Assembly (NCBI GenBank): GCA_022829145.1
Contig: CM040751.1
Span: 558,001 to 622,000, forward strand
Direction of reading: 5' to 3'
DNA from: Albula goreensis
Lineage: Eukaryota > Chordata > Actinopteri > Albuliformes > Albulidae
DNA length: 64,000 bases
Under the pieces are notes generated by a model, which was not told where the DNA came from, did not search any database, and saw nothing but the letters and a program-made list of their open reading frames with translations. Shown in pieces: positions 55,765-64,000 of the stretch; within the stretch, counting starts at the first letter, position 1; each line of letters opens with the position of its first letter. The position numbers and the translations under genes were made by a program.

Positions 55765-57593
55765 TCATCGAGGTGGAGGACAGTTGTCCAGTTGGAGACC
55801 ATGGATGGTCATTCCCTGAAAATGAAGACACCCAATGCTTTATTGAAGCCATTGCAGATCAGTAAGTTTAAAATCTTATTTTGGTAACTACTGTACTGCT
55901 TGTTATTGTTCCCTCTTTATCATACAGGGTCCCAGAGTGGCTGCCCCCCAAGGAAGCTGTTAGATTGACACTACCTGATGCCTCCAGACCAACGGAGGAC
56001 ACACTTCAGGTACTGCATTCTTATACCAAATTACTCGTCAGCATTACAATCACCACCTTTATTCCTTTATGATTTATTTTCTACCCTTTTATCAGATGAC
56101 ATGCACTGTACCTCTCAGCCTCGTGTCTTTGCAGTCAGAGCCTGTGCAATCCTGTGATATGTCTGGCTATGAGAAAGCTGAGGGTAGATCAGGCGTAAAG
56201 GAAAACAAATTCTGAAGGGATTATTCATATACTGATGTCTGTATACATATTTATTAACTAGTTTATTAATTTGCACATATTTATTAATTTGCCAGCTTCA
56301 CTGACCAGCAGGGTGACGGATTTCAGGGCTGTGGTTCTGCAGCCAGATATCTGGTCGGACGACTGTGCCATTGATCACGCCTTGGCCATCCAAAAGGCTA
56401 AGTACCCCTATGTAGGTGGCCTTTACACCACCACATCCCTGCACCAGCCCAGAGGTTTGTTCAGATTCTTAATGTCTGGTCCAATCACTGGGTTACGGAA
56501 AGTAACACTGGATGTGGGGTTGGTACAGTTCGTATTTATAATTGCATCAAACCTGGACTGATGAGTTTGTCTCCCAAGTTACAGATCTTTTTGTTTTTCC
56601 AGACTGTCTGTCTGCAATACAGGTGCAGGAAGGCAGTTCAGATTGTGGGCTGTTCACCATCACAAACAGTCTCACTCTCTGCAGAGGTGAGGATCCATGC
56701 AATTGTAGAAGTATAATTTGTAAGATCAAGCCTACCTTTGAACTAACATAACACAGGCAGATGTACTCAAAATGATGCATGTTGTGGTACTAGTAAAATA
56801 CAGTCATAGAAATAGTGAAGCCAACCCAACCTGGATGTAGTAACCTAATAGACACTCTAGGGGTCAGTCTGTAATTCACTGCCAGACACACTAGTTGGCA
56901 ACATATTTTTTTTTAGTAAATTGTTGACCATTAGCAATAAATATTGGTGTCAAAGGTCAAGCTAATGCTAACACAAAGAAAAGGAGGAGGGCCTAAGGTG
57001 CTCCTCTTAGGGCAGGCCTTAGATAAGCGAGGGAAGGCCTTAGATAAGAAAAGGAATAAAAATGGACGAGGGGTGATGGACCCCTCAGAGCGAATGTTTT
57101 AATGCCTAGGTGACCCTTTGCTGCTCTGCGCAGACCAGCCCGGCTTATTGTGTAATGCTTCCAGGTAGTATACAATAAACCACTTTGCATCAGACTCAGT
57201 AGATTTTGTTTTGTTTGTATAAGAAGTTTGTGAAGACCTAAGGAGCATTAAAGTGTGGTGAGTGCCCCCAGCAGATTGGCCCAGGCTGGAGCAGTCTTTC
57301 CTCCACACAATGTGGGATACAGTCAAGCAAACATACGGAAACACCTCTTTTCGTGTTTTCAGACTGGAGTCCTAACACCGTTCCCCAGATCAGTGAGGTT
57401 TCCCCCTGCACTGCCAGCCCACATCATGGAATTAGATGTCCACTGCCACTGCAGACAGACTGTACGGCAAGGAAAAGACCTAATTGTTCATTGTGAAAGA
57501 TGTGGTAAGGTCTTCCATGAGTTCTGCCTTACAGACTTTCACACAACACAGGAATTTGTTTGCACATCCTGCACAGTGATTGTCTTGGCATAA
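55765..57593 (+). pseudogene. Ulp1-like cysteine protease with PHD finger, broken
   Basis: Exon-like blocks keep compatible phases: 55,765-55,860 (RVIEVEDSCPVGDHGWSF); 55,929-56,009 (VPEWLPPKEAVRLTLPDA, after ATACAG and before GTACTG); 56,136-56,184 (SEPVQSCDMSGYEKAE, before GTAGAT); and 56,293-56,455 (SLTSRVTDFRAVVLQPDIWS, then AIQKAKYPYVGGLYTTTSLH). After a one-base shift comes FVQILNVWSNHWVTESNTG, with the catalytic His of the Ulp1/SENP (C48) fold, and VRIYNC, where the usual Asp is Asn. After a second shift comes AIQVQEGSSDCGLFTITNSL with the Gln and the catalytic Cys, ending before GTGAGG. A last block (57,362-57,593) carries a PHD-type C4HC3 finger: HCHCRQTV, CERCGKVFHEFC and CTSC. Protease plus PHD proteins of this kind accompany animal transposons, where they would remove SUMO-like modifiers. 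This copy has two frameshifts and a changed triad. Confidence 0.75.
56935..57250 (+). repeat. Possible LTR-like insertion in the last intron
   Basis: Sits between the protease block and the PHD block. It has a short direct repeat (GGCCTTAGATAAG twice near 57,010-57,050), GCTGCTCTGCGCAGACC, TATTGTGTAATGCTTCC, an AATAAACC word near 57,175 and a T-rich tail. The layout resembles the R-U5 part of a solo LTR, but no clear TG...CA ends with a target duplication and no internal coding region were found. Confidence 0.3.
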
Positions 57594-57924
57594 CTATGTT
57601 CTAGATTTTTCATTTTAAACAGGTAGAAATGGTGTCTCAATTTTGTACTGTTAAGCAGGTAAAGGTAATGTAAGTCATGTAAACATTTAATTTGCTTCAT
57701 AGTTCCAACAATGTCAACTTCCTTCCATTCTCTTGTTCACATTTATTGCAGCCTTATATTTTTTATTTAAATATCACTGTTTCTTCCAGTCCTACTCATT
57801 CCTTATTTATCTTCTATTCTTTTTTTGCATTGCTCCCACTGCCATGTTCCAGACAGACAATTCTTAATTGTTTAATTTTTTCATTTAGGACAAACAGGAA
57901 ACTGATAAAGTGGTATTGGAATGA
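57594..57924. other. No gene recognised
   Basis: T-rich sequence downstream of the PHD block; possible 3' untranslated region. Confidence 0.4.
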
Positions 57925-58075
57925 CTAGTGGGTTGTACTCTATCCCATAGTCTGTAAATCCCAATATCTCAGGATGGTGTTTGTATTACGGTCCTGTAAA
58001 GAGTACTGTCTTTCGGATGAGACGTTAAACTGAGGTCTAAGTGATGAAATTGGCTCTACGTATGGGACAAATTCA
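57925..58075 (+). repeat. Short fish interspersed repeat fragment (SINE-like)
   Basis: GTCTTTCGGATGAGACGTTA followed by AACTGAGGTCTAAGTG is the conserved block of a very common fish short repeat. The flanking GTTTGTATTACGGTCCTGTAAAGAGTACT is consistent. Family name not assigned. Confidence 0.65.
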
Positions 58076-58732
58076 TTTTATAGTAAATAAGCAAGAATTT
58101 GCTTATTCATTCATTCAGTCATTTGTTCATTCAATTTATTATCTTAGAAACTTTTTGGCAGCAGAGATTAATGCTTAATGAGTTTTTTTCCTTGCATGTG
58201 AAAATCATGATTAATATAAAATGCATTATTACAATATCGTCTACATCACAAAATTGCTATATTTTGGCTAATGTCTATGTGAATATGATTTCAATAAAGA
58301 AACTTACGGAAATGCAGTCTAGTGTACCACAGTATATTTAAACAGATTGTGAAGATAACTGCAAGACAGCCTATTTACAGTAAAGATTGCTGTTAGGGAA
58401 TTAAGATTAATCGATGTGTAGGGGAAAATGGTTTTTCGCATACTCAGATTAATGTTGGACAGCAGTTGCATAAATAGTAATAAGTTGCAATAGATTCATA
58501 AACAAACAGCATGGATGTGTTTCAGCACACAACCTTCCTCAGCGCTGAAATGAGTCAGTGCTGTTTGTTTGTGGGTTTAAAACATCTTAATGCTAATGTT
58601 GTCCAACCATTTCATCAGTGATTTATACTTTTTGGATCCAGCATCTTATCGTTTTGAGTATGAGGCCAGTTGGTTTTTGTTTTTGCTTCTTTAGCTTATG
58701 CATTTCCCCACTTACTATATTGGACTGCATAG
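58076..58732. other. No gene recognised
   Basis: AT-rich spacer. Confidence 0.45.
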
Positions 58733-58740
58733 GTTGAAGC

Positions 58741-59811
58741 CAGTGTTGCCAATTTAGTGGCATTGTCGCTAGATTTAGTAACTTATTGACCTTCCCTAGC
58801 GACTAAAAATCTTATCTAGCGACACATTTGGCGACTTCCCACAACTTTGGCAATCTCCATTCTTGTTGTTGCAACAGCAAAAATCACCTTTCAGTGATTT
58901 GTGAATGACGTCAATCTGTCTTTCCTAGTGCTCTAACGTTGCTCGCATTTATAAAAGTGATGATTGACACAGGAAGTGAAAGATCCTGTCCATTATTTGT
59001 TCTTGTGATGCTTTGCTATTACTTGTTAGTGGCAGAATAAAAGGTGACCCTCACATATAACTGCGCAAAATTATTTCCACATAGACTACAACTAAGAATA
59101 AACACCACGGGCAAAACAGTCTACGTTGTTTGCAAATCTCTCGGTTTTGTGTACTGAGCAGGTATGTGGTGTTGGTCGGTGTTTTTGATCTTTATGTTTA
59201 CTCATCTTTTAGCTTATACAACAATGATTGGTATCCGTATCAGTGATATCCTTGGATCACTGTGTACCTGTGTAGCTGTGTACCAACTACCAACAACTAC
59301 GGCCTTTGACTGCTTAAAGTATTTATATATTATTAAGATTTAATGTACGTATTTTAAACCCTTTTGTGCGGATGAGTTCTGATCAACTGGTCAAAATGAA
59401 CCCAGTCTTGCGAAGCCAAACATCTCTATGGCAACGTGTCACGAGACTAGGTTCATTTTGGACAGCTGACGAGGGCTCATCCACACAAAACAGTCAGTCA
59501 GCTAATACAGTAGTCAGTTAACAATAATACAAAAAAACAACAAAAAAATATTTAAAAAAAACAACAAAAATTACCCCATACACCATCCCCAACCATCTTC
59601 CCCTCCCCCACTCCTCCAAAAAAATCAACCAACAATCTAACAAAATATCTAACCTGCAAGAAAGTACAGAACGGAATGCCATTCAGTTATGTGACGTATG
59701 CAGATGAGACATGGTTACGTATTGTGGGATGTCATCACGCAATCTAGCGAGTTTTAGCGTCATTTCAGAGAGCCAATAGCGACTTCTGGTGAGACTTTTT
59801 TGGCAACACTG
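58741..59811. mobile_element. hAT MITE, 1.07 kb
   Basis: Ends CAGTGTTGCCAA and TTGGCAACACTG. The flanking 8-mers GTTGAAGC (58,733-58,740) and TTTGAAGC (59,812-59,819) differ at one base, fitting an 8-bp hAT target duplication. Subterminal CGCTAGATTTAG, TCTAGCGAC and CAATCTAGCGAG repeats lie inside. No transposase reading frame. Confidence 0.88.
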
Positions 59812-59819
59812 TTTGAAGC

Positions 59820-61271
59820 CGTTCAGCAACAAATTATCAAAACGTCTTACTAGCCAAGACTGGTTTTTTTCCTTTTTGTCTTCTCATGGCCGTAAAAGTA
59901 ACTCTCACCGGTTGAACATCATAAAAACTAACACGGACGCATTTCAAATGCTGTTTCGATGTATGTATGTATGTATGTATGTGTTGTGTAGCTACTTAAC
60001 ATTTATAATAAACAATATTGCAATAACCCCTACTCAACAGGCACAGCCTTGCCTAAACCTCCTCGTACTCGCTATTTCCTTTACATTTTAGTTGCCTGGT
60101 ATGAATTGCCCCCATAATCATCTTAATTAAATGACACAATATCATACTTAAATTTTCCTCATTTTTAAATAGTATTCACAATTAGTCACAAAATAATAGT
60201 GTAAACGCCTATGATATAGGAATAAATAGAACATAAATAGGGAGGTGTTTGAAAATTCATGAACAGTGAGGATCACACTTGTGAGTAAGTGAACAAATGT
60301 CTGGGTGAGAATCATTTTGTAAATAGCAGTACATTGTGTACTACAATTTACAAAATGATTCTCACCCAGACATCCTACGCATTATTTACACCAATCTCCG
60401 CAACCCGAAATATAAAAATATATGAAGTAAGCTGCTGTCAACAACATTCAGGTTGTTTAAATGATTTTAACGGAGAACCCACGACCATATATAAACACAC
60501 AAGCTGTTTTTAATTTGGTAGTCATAATGGTAATTGTTCCCGTTTTGGTATACTTTCCACAAGAACAGCATGAAGATTCTGTGGCCCTGTAATAAACTTT
60601 CCTGCCTGTCAATCCCACAATTGAGGCCAGCAAGCCAAAATATTTCTAGTTCCTTGCACCCAGCTCTGCGCATAGGCGAATAAATATGACATCACTTCAT
60701 GTTTGGGGAAATAAAAATGTCTGTATCTTTTTAAGTGTATCATAAAAAAATGGGAAACTGCTGCAATATAATTCTGGAGTACTGATTTCATTTTGAGCAA
60801 GGATTGAATATCATTATATGAGGATAAATATTTTAATATGCTGTCGAAAATGAATAGAGTTCTATGGAAAAATAGCATTCAGCCCGTAACCTGCTAGATG
60901 GCGACACGTTTTCCGGTGCTTATGTTGAGAGCTGAAAGCTGGCTTCTTGGTCTTACCACCAAGCTAGCTGCCTAGTAGCTAAAAGCTAGCTGCTAGGTAA
61001 AAGATGTTTGGTTTGCTTGCTAGGTAGCTGTCTGTTGTTAGCTACGTCTCCCCCGCCCCCCCACCCCCTCACATATTTTGTTTTGAAAAGACATATTGTG
61101 TTACCTTGGTTTCCTAACAGTGACAGAATGGTCAGTGGCTGTTTTAGTAGAAATCATAATTGTAATACCTCTAGTACCATTTTCAACTGTGTTTCTGCTC
61201 AGACAAAAATATAATAAAATACAGTTATTACTTTCCTTTTTAGTTTATTAATATGCATCTCTGTTACACAG
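59820..61271. other. No gene recognised; contains a (TATG)n run and a hairpin
   Basis: A short (TATG)n microsatellite lies near 59,960-59,981. The perfect hairpin at 60,297-60,373 is listed separately. The rest is AT-rich. Confidence 0.45.
60297..60373. repeat. Perfect 28-bp hairpin
   Basis: ATGTCTGGGTGAGAATCATT with TTGTAAAT (60,297-60,324) is exactly inverted at 60,346-60,373, leaving a 21-nt loop that itself contains GTACA/TGTAC. There are no mismatches in 28 bp. The stem size is in the range of microRNA precursors, but no homology is known to me. Confidence 0.97.
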
Positions 61272-61790
61272 TTGAGAGTGCCAAATGGAAGAGTCTCGGG
61301 GACACCTATTTGAAGGAACAGAGGATAGAGAGAGAGAGACTGAGTAAGAGAAGTGGAGCAGCAGGGGGCACAAAAGAAAATTGAAGATTTTTGGAGCCGC
61401 TCGTGTGTGAAAGGGAAACAGGAGGCAATTTCCAGACCCTGCAGTCTACTTCTTCAGTCTCCAGTAGTCTGGAAGAGGCCTTCAGTCAGCCAGGTCCTTC
61501 AAATTTCAGTGCCATCCCCATCACCTCCACCTGCTCCTATGAGCCAGTCAGGATTGACAGCCCAAGAGTTGCCCCCCCTCCAGGTCCGTTGAGTCAGACA
61601 GCCAGGTGTTCATCACCAGTTGACTTGAGTCACCAGCCAGGGCCACCCAGCCAGCCACCTGCAAGAAAGGCACGCAAGAAAAGGCAGAGAGAGGAGGATG
61701 CATACTTTGAAGAAAAAAGTATTGCAGGCTTTGACTCACAGGTCTGACCACATTACCATAACAATGAAGCCGTACATACATACATACATT
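61272..61790 (+). pseudogene. MADF-domain gene fragment
   Basis: After TGTTACACAG at 61,271 the sequence reads ESAKWKSLGDTYLKEQRIER, then ERLSKRSGAAGGTKEN, a stop, and FLEPLVCERETGGNFQT. This is the second half of a MADF domain: the W-K-x-L-x-D-x-Y core, the basic stretch with K-R-SG, and the closing FL-PF---RET--N. The W-K-YF segment between is damaged by a stop and a small deletion. A Ser/Pro-rich linker follows (PPGPLSQTARCSSPVDLSH), then a basic segment RKARKKRQREEDAYFEEK. The first half of the MADF domain was not found upstream. MADF proteins bind DNA and occur both as host regulators and as partners of Harbinger transposases; which applies here is undecided. Confidence 0.55.
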
Positions 61791-61886
61791 TTTACATAAA
61801 TATTTTTAACAGTGGCACTGTGATGATCTATGGCAATGCAGCTAGCCTCGAATATTTTGAGAAAGTGTTCAAAAATATAAAACAAA

Positions 61887-62700
61887 TTGATGAGACAGAA
61901 AAAAACCCCATCCAAAACAAGAATCAGAATAGCAATCATTAACCTCAACTCCCATAGTATCTCTATAGGAGACAAACCTGTCACTGCCCCTACCCGTGTG
62001 GACAGATCTCCTAAGACCCCCACACCTCACCCCCAGACTGCCAACCACAATGCAGCATATGCAAGATTACATCTCACTGCTAGAGGTAGTAATAGCGGAG
62101 CTTATGGGGAGCAGGCTGATGGACAGTGACCTGATACAGCAGCTCAGAGAGGAGGTGAGGCAGGTGAAAGAGGAGACAAGATTATCCACTTTAAAAATGG
62201 AGACACAGGAGCACCCTAATAAAGGAGCTGGGTAGCATTAAAGAGGAATTAATACAAAAAGAGGAGAACATACAGAGCCTTAGGAGAAAATAACCCAACT
62301 CAGTGCCACCACATTAAACAGGCTCACAGCCAGCAACACAACCAAGGAGTGATTCCACACAACCAGGAGGAGTCTCAGCACAGCCAAAAGACACCCGGCA
62401 TGGCCAAAAGAAGAACCAGCACAGGCAGGAGGAGAACCAATGCAACCAGAGGGAAAACCAGCAGAGGCAGGGGGAAAACAACCACAGGCAGGCGCACAGG
62501 CTGCTACACAGCCAGCCAAAGGCCCAGCACAGCCAAGGACAGAGCCAAGGCCCAGCACAGCTCTAATTCAACTGACACTGACAGACATCCCACCATCCCA
62601 TGCGCAGTCACTCTGGAGCCTTTATGCCCCACTCCAAATCTGAGAACCCCAGCCACACCAATACCTGCCACACTTTAAAACAGCTACCGTCATTGATCCA
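61887..62700 (+). pseudogene. Coiled-coil and Gln/Pro-rich coding remnant
   Basis: One block reads QDYISLLEVVIAELMGSRLM, then DLIQQLREEVRQVKEETRLS; shifted frames continue with IKEELIQKEENIQSLRRK, giving a heptad-rich coiled coil of about 70 residues. After that come short imperfect Pro/Gln/Ala repeats (QPEGKPAEAGGKQPQAGAQA, ATQPAKGPAQPRTEP). It may be an ORF1 of a LINE or a repeat-associated protein. I do not recognise the family. Frame changes make it non-functional as read. Confidence 0.35.
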
Positions 62701-62914
62701 AGTAGGAAATTCCAGTGCATTGTAAACTCTTCCCAAGACAAAGAGTGGCAATATTCTCTGATTCATGTGACGATGCCCTTGCTTCTATTCATGTTGCAAC
62801 TGCACCACCAACCGCATGCTGCCTATGATGTTGGAGGAGGATGTAGTCAGCATGCACTTGGTTTGTGCTGCCGCAGGTGTCCAAGCATAACAAAGAGAGC
62901 ACTATTGTGATGAG

Positions 62915-63093
62915 GCCAGTGAGGGTTGGGCTGACCTACCCTGTGTCGAGCCCTGGTGAGGCTGGCCAATTGTTGCCTCACCGATGGGGCTTCTGGCTAT
63001 GGCTGGGAATGGCGAGGCTGGGAATTGAGCCCCTGACCTCAGGGCCTGTAGGTGGCAGTTTATCCCATGAGCCACTCAGAGGCCCCCCTCTAT
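62915..63093 (-). repeat. Probable tRNA-derived SINE remnant
   Basis: On the minus strand GGGGCCTCTGAGTGGCTCAT with GGGATAAACTGCC resembles a tRNA head with an A box, followed by GGGGCTCAATTCCC resembling a B box. The rest (GCCATTCCCAGCCATAGCC) is repeat-like. Not a functional tRNA: the stem pairings fail. Confidence 0.5.
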
Positions 63094-64000
63094 AGTGTAA
63101 ACGTGGCACACCACCACATGTTAATGCACTGGCATCTACAAGACCATGTACATCTGAACCAGGAGTGGGTTAGGTTTTTTCTAAAACCCTCAAAGACACT
63201 GCCCTCAACCCCACCAGTGGCTATCAGAAGTCGTGGAAGCTATTGCTGCAAAACCAAGGACCCTTTCAAGTTTTGAGATGGAAAAGATAAGGAAACTCTT
63301 CAATAGAATCAACAGAATAACTAAGTGTACATTCATACAAATTATAACTATTCTACGTTACACATTATATTACCATCATAATTACTGACCTGTGTTAAGA
63401 TTAGCTGTTATACCCTACTCTAATCATTGTTGTAGGAAACATTTTTGTAAGCCACCTGACATCATAACATATTTTCCTTACTTCCTACCTATTTGTTTTG
63501 TCAGCCCTGTTCCTAATACATTCATTTTCAATGTGATGTCACACCAAAACATTCTCCTCTTGGTTGGTGTTTAATTTCTATGCTGTAAAACGGCATTATG
63601 AAGCTGTGCCTCCTTGGCCATTAGTTTTAGTAAATCGGTCATTAATATTTTGGTGTTTGCAACCGCAAAAGTGTCGCTGTATAGCAAATATATTTGTGCT
63701 GTGACCTTCGTAAGGTCACAGCACAAATATAAGGAATGTGCTTCATTCCTTTGTAACGTTTGCCCACAGTATCACCTCTCAAAACCAGGTGTAGACCTGA
63801 CCATAAATTACTTAAATAATACTTTAAATATTAGCTACAAATCTAAATTAAAAATGATTTGCTGAGGAGAGAGTTTGATGAGGACTGTAAAACAATTAGG
63901 AAAAATCAGAGAACTCTATCAACATCAGATCAATATTTATGTCAGAAGGTAAGTCTGACATATTTACATATACTATTGCTGTCTTTGGGTGAGTGCAAAT
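63094..64000. other. No gene recognised
   Basis: AT-rich window end. The hairpin at 63,689-63,731 is listed separately. Confidence 0.45.
63689..63731. repeat. Perfect 20-bp hairpin with 3-nt loop
   Basis: TATATTTGTGCTGTGACCTT (63,689-63,708), loop CGT, then AAGGTCACAGCACAAATATA (63,712-63,731). Perfect pairing over 20 bp. No homology recognised. Confidence 0.97.

Noticed and set aside
56935..57250. Endogenous retrovirus
   Set aside because: An LTR-like segment is possible, but there is no gag, pol or env coding around it and the ends are not defined, so no viral element is claimed.
1..64000. CRISPR arrays, bacterial operons, phage genes
   Set aside because: None of the repeats has a CRISPR spacing pattern, and the coding remnants are spliced eukaryotic transposon genes.

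Overview
This window looks like vertebrate, most likely teleost fish, DNA. The support is indirect but consistent: a low-GC intergenic background, many short microsatellites and minisatellites, AG/GT-bounded exons, and a dense load of transposable elements typical of fish (Tc1-like with IR/DR ends, piggyBac, several hAT lineages including a Tol2-like one, a Tx1-type LINE, a restriction-like-endonuclease LINE, Ty3/Gypsy, tRNA-derived SINEs). No bacterial operons, CRISPR arrays or rRNA genes are visible. I recognise only one plausible fragment of an ordinary host gene, an 87-nt CXorf65-like exon near 17.7 kb. A MADF-domain fragment (61.3 kb) could be host or transposon-derived. All other coding similarity is transposase, reverse transcriptase or repeat-associated protein, and every copy is broken.

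Layout. 0-6 kb: an old dispersed repeat, a MITE fragment, an internally deleted hAT transposase, tandem repeats and a large GT-rich minisatellite. 6.6-8.2 kb: a complete Tc1-like element with TA target duplications. 8.4-9.2 kb: a BED-finger hAT relic. 10.4-12.5 kb: a fish repeat ORF with canonical splice sites joined to a piggyBac transposase relic, which is interrupted by copy A of a roughly 3-kb repeat (12.5-15.7 kb). 17-18.4 kb: the CXorf65-like exon and a direct duplication. 18.6-21.5 kb: a full-length piggyBac element with TTAA flanks and one transposase intron. 21.9-24.8 kb: copy B of the 3-kb repeat. 26-31.1 kb: a broken SAMD3-like multi-exon repeat gene whose 5' region holds a Tol2-like relic and a complete hAT MITE. 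33.6-34.1 kb: another repeat ORF. 34.1-37.2 kb: copy C of the 3-kb repeat, inverted.

37.5-39.9 kb: a hAT/ZBED5-SCAND3-like element. 40.2-41.9 kb: a Gypsy gag-pol relic. 42.5-43.8 kb: another spliced fish repeat ORF. 44.6 kb: a tRNA SINE. 45.3-47 kb: the end of a REL-type LINE and an IS630-like transposase relic. 47.5-48.4 kb: a MITE. 48.7-52.9 kb: a Tx1-type LINE interrupted by a hAT MITE. 53.2 kb: a Tigger-like MITE. 55.8-57.6 kb: a Ulp1-protease/PHD-finger gene relic. 58.7-59.8 kb: a hAT MITE. 60.3 and 63.7 kb: two perfect short hairpins. 61.3-62.7 kb: MADF and coiled-coil coding remnants.

The genes do not form a pathway; the region is a nest of insertions. The most unusual object is the three-copy repeat A/B/C. 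It combines a TATA/5' splice-site module with a variable array of 230-290-bp units that each keep a short acidic reading frame. All identifications were made by eye from motifs; no database search was run.
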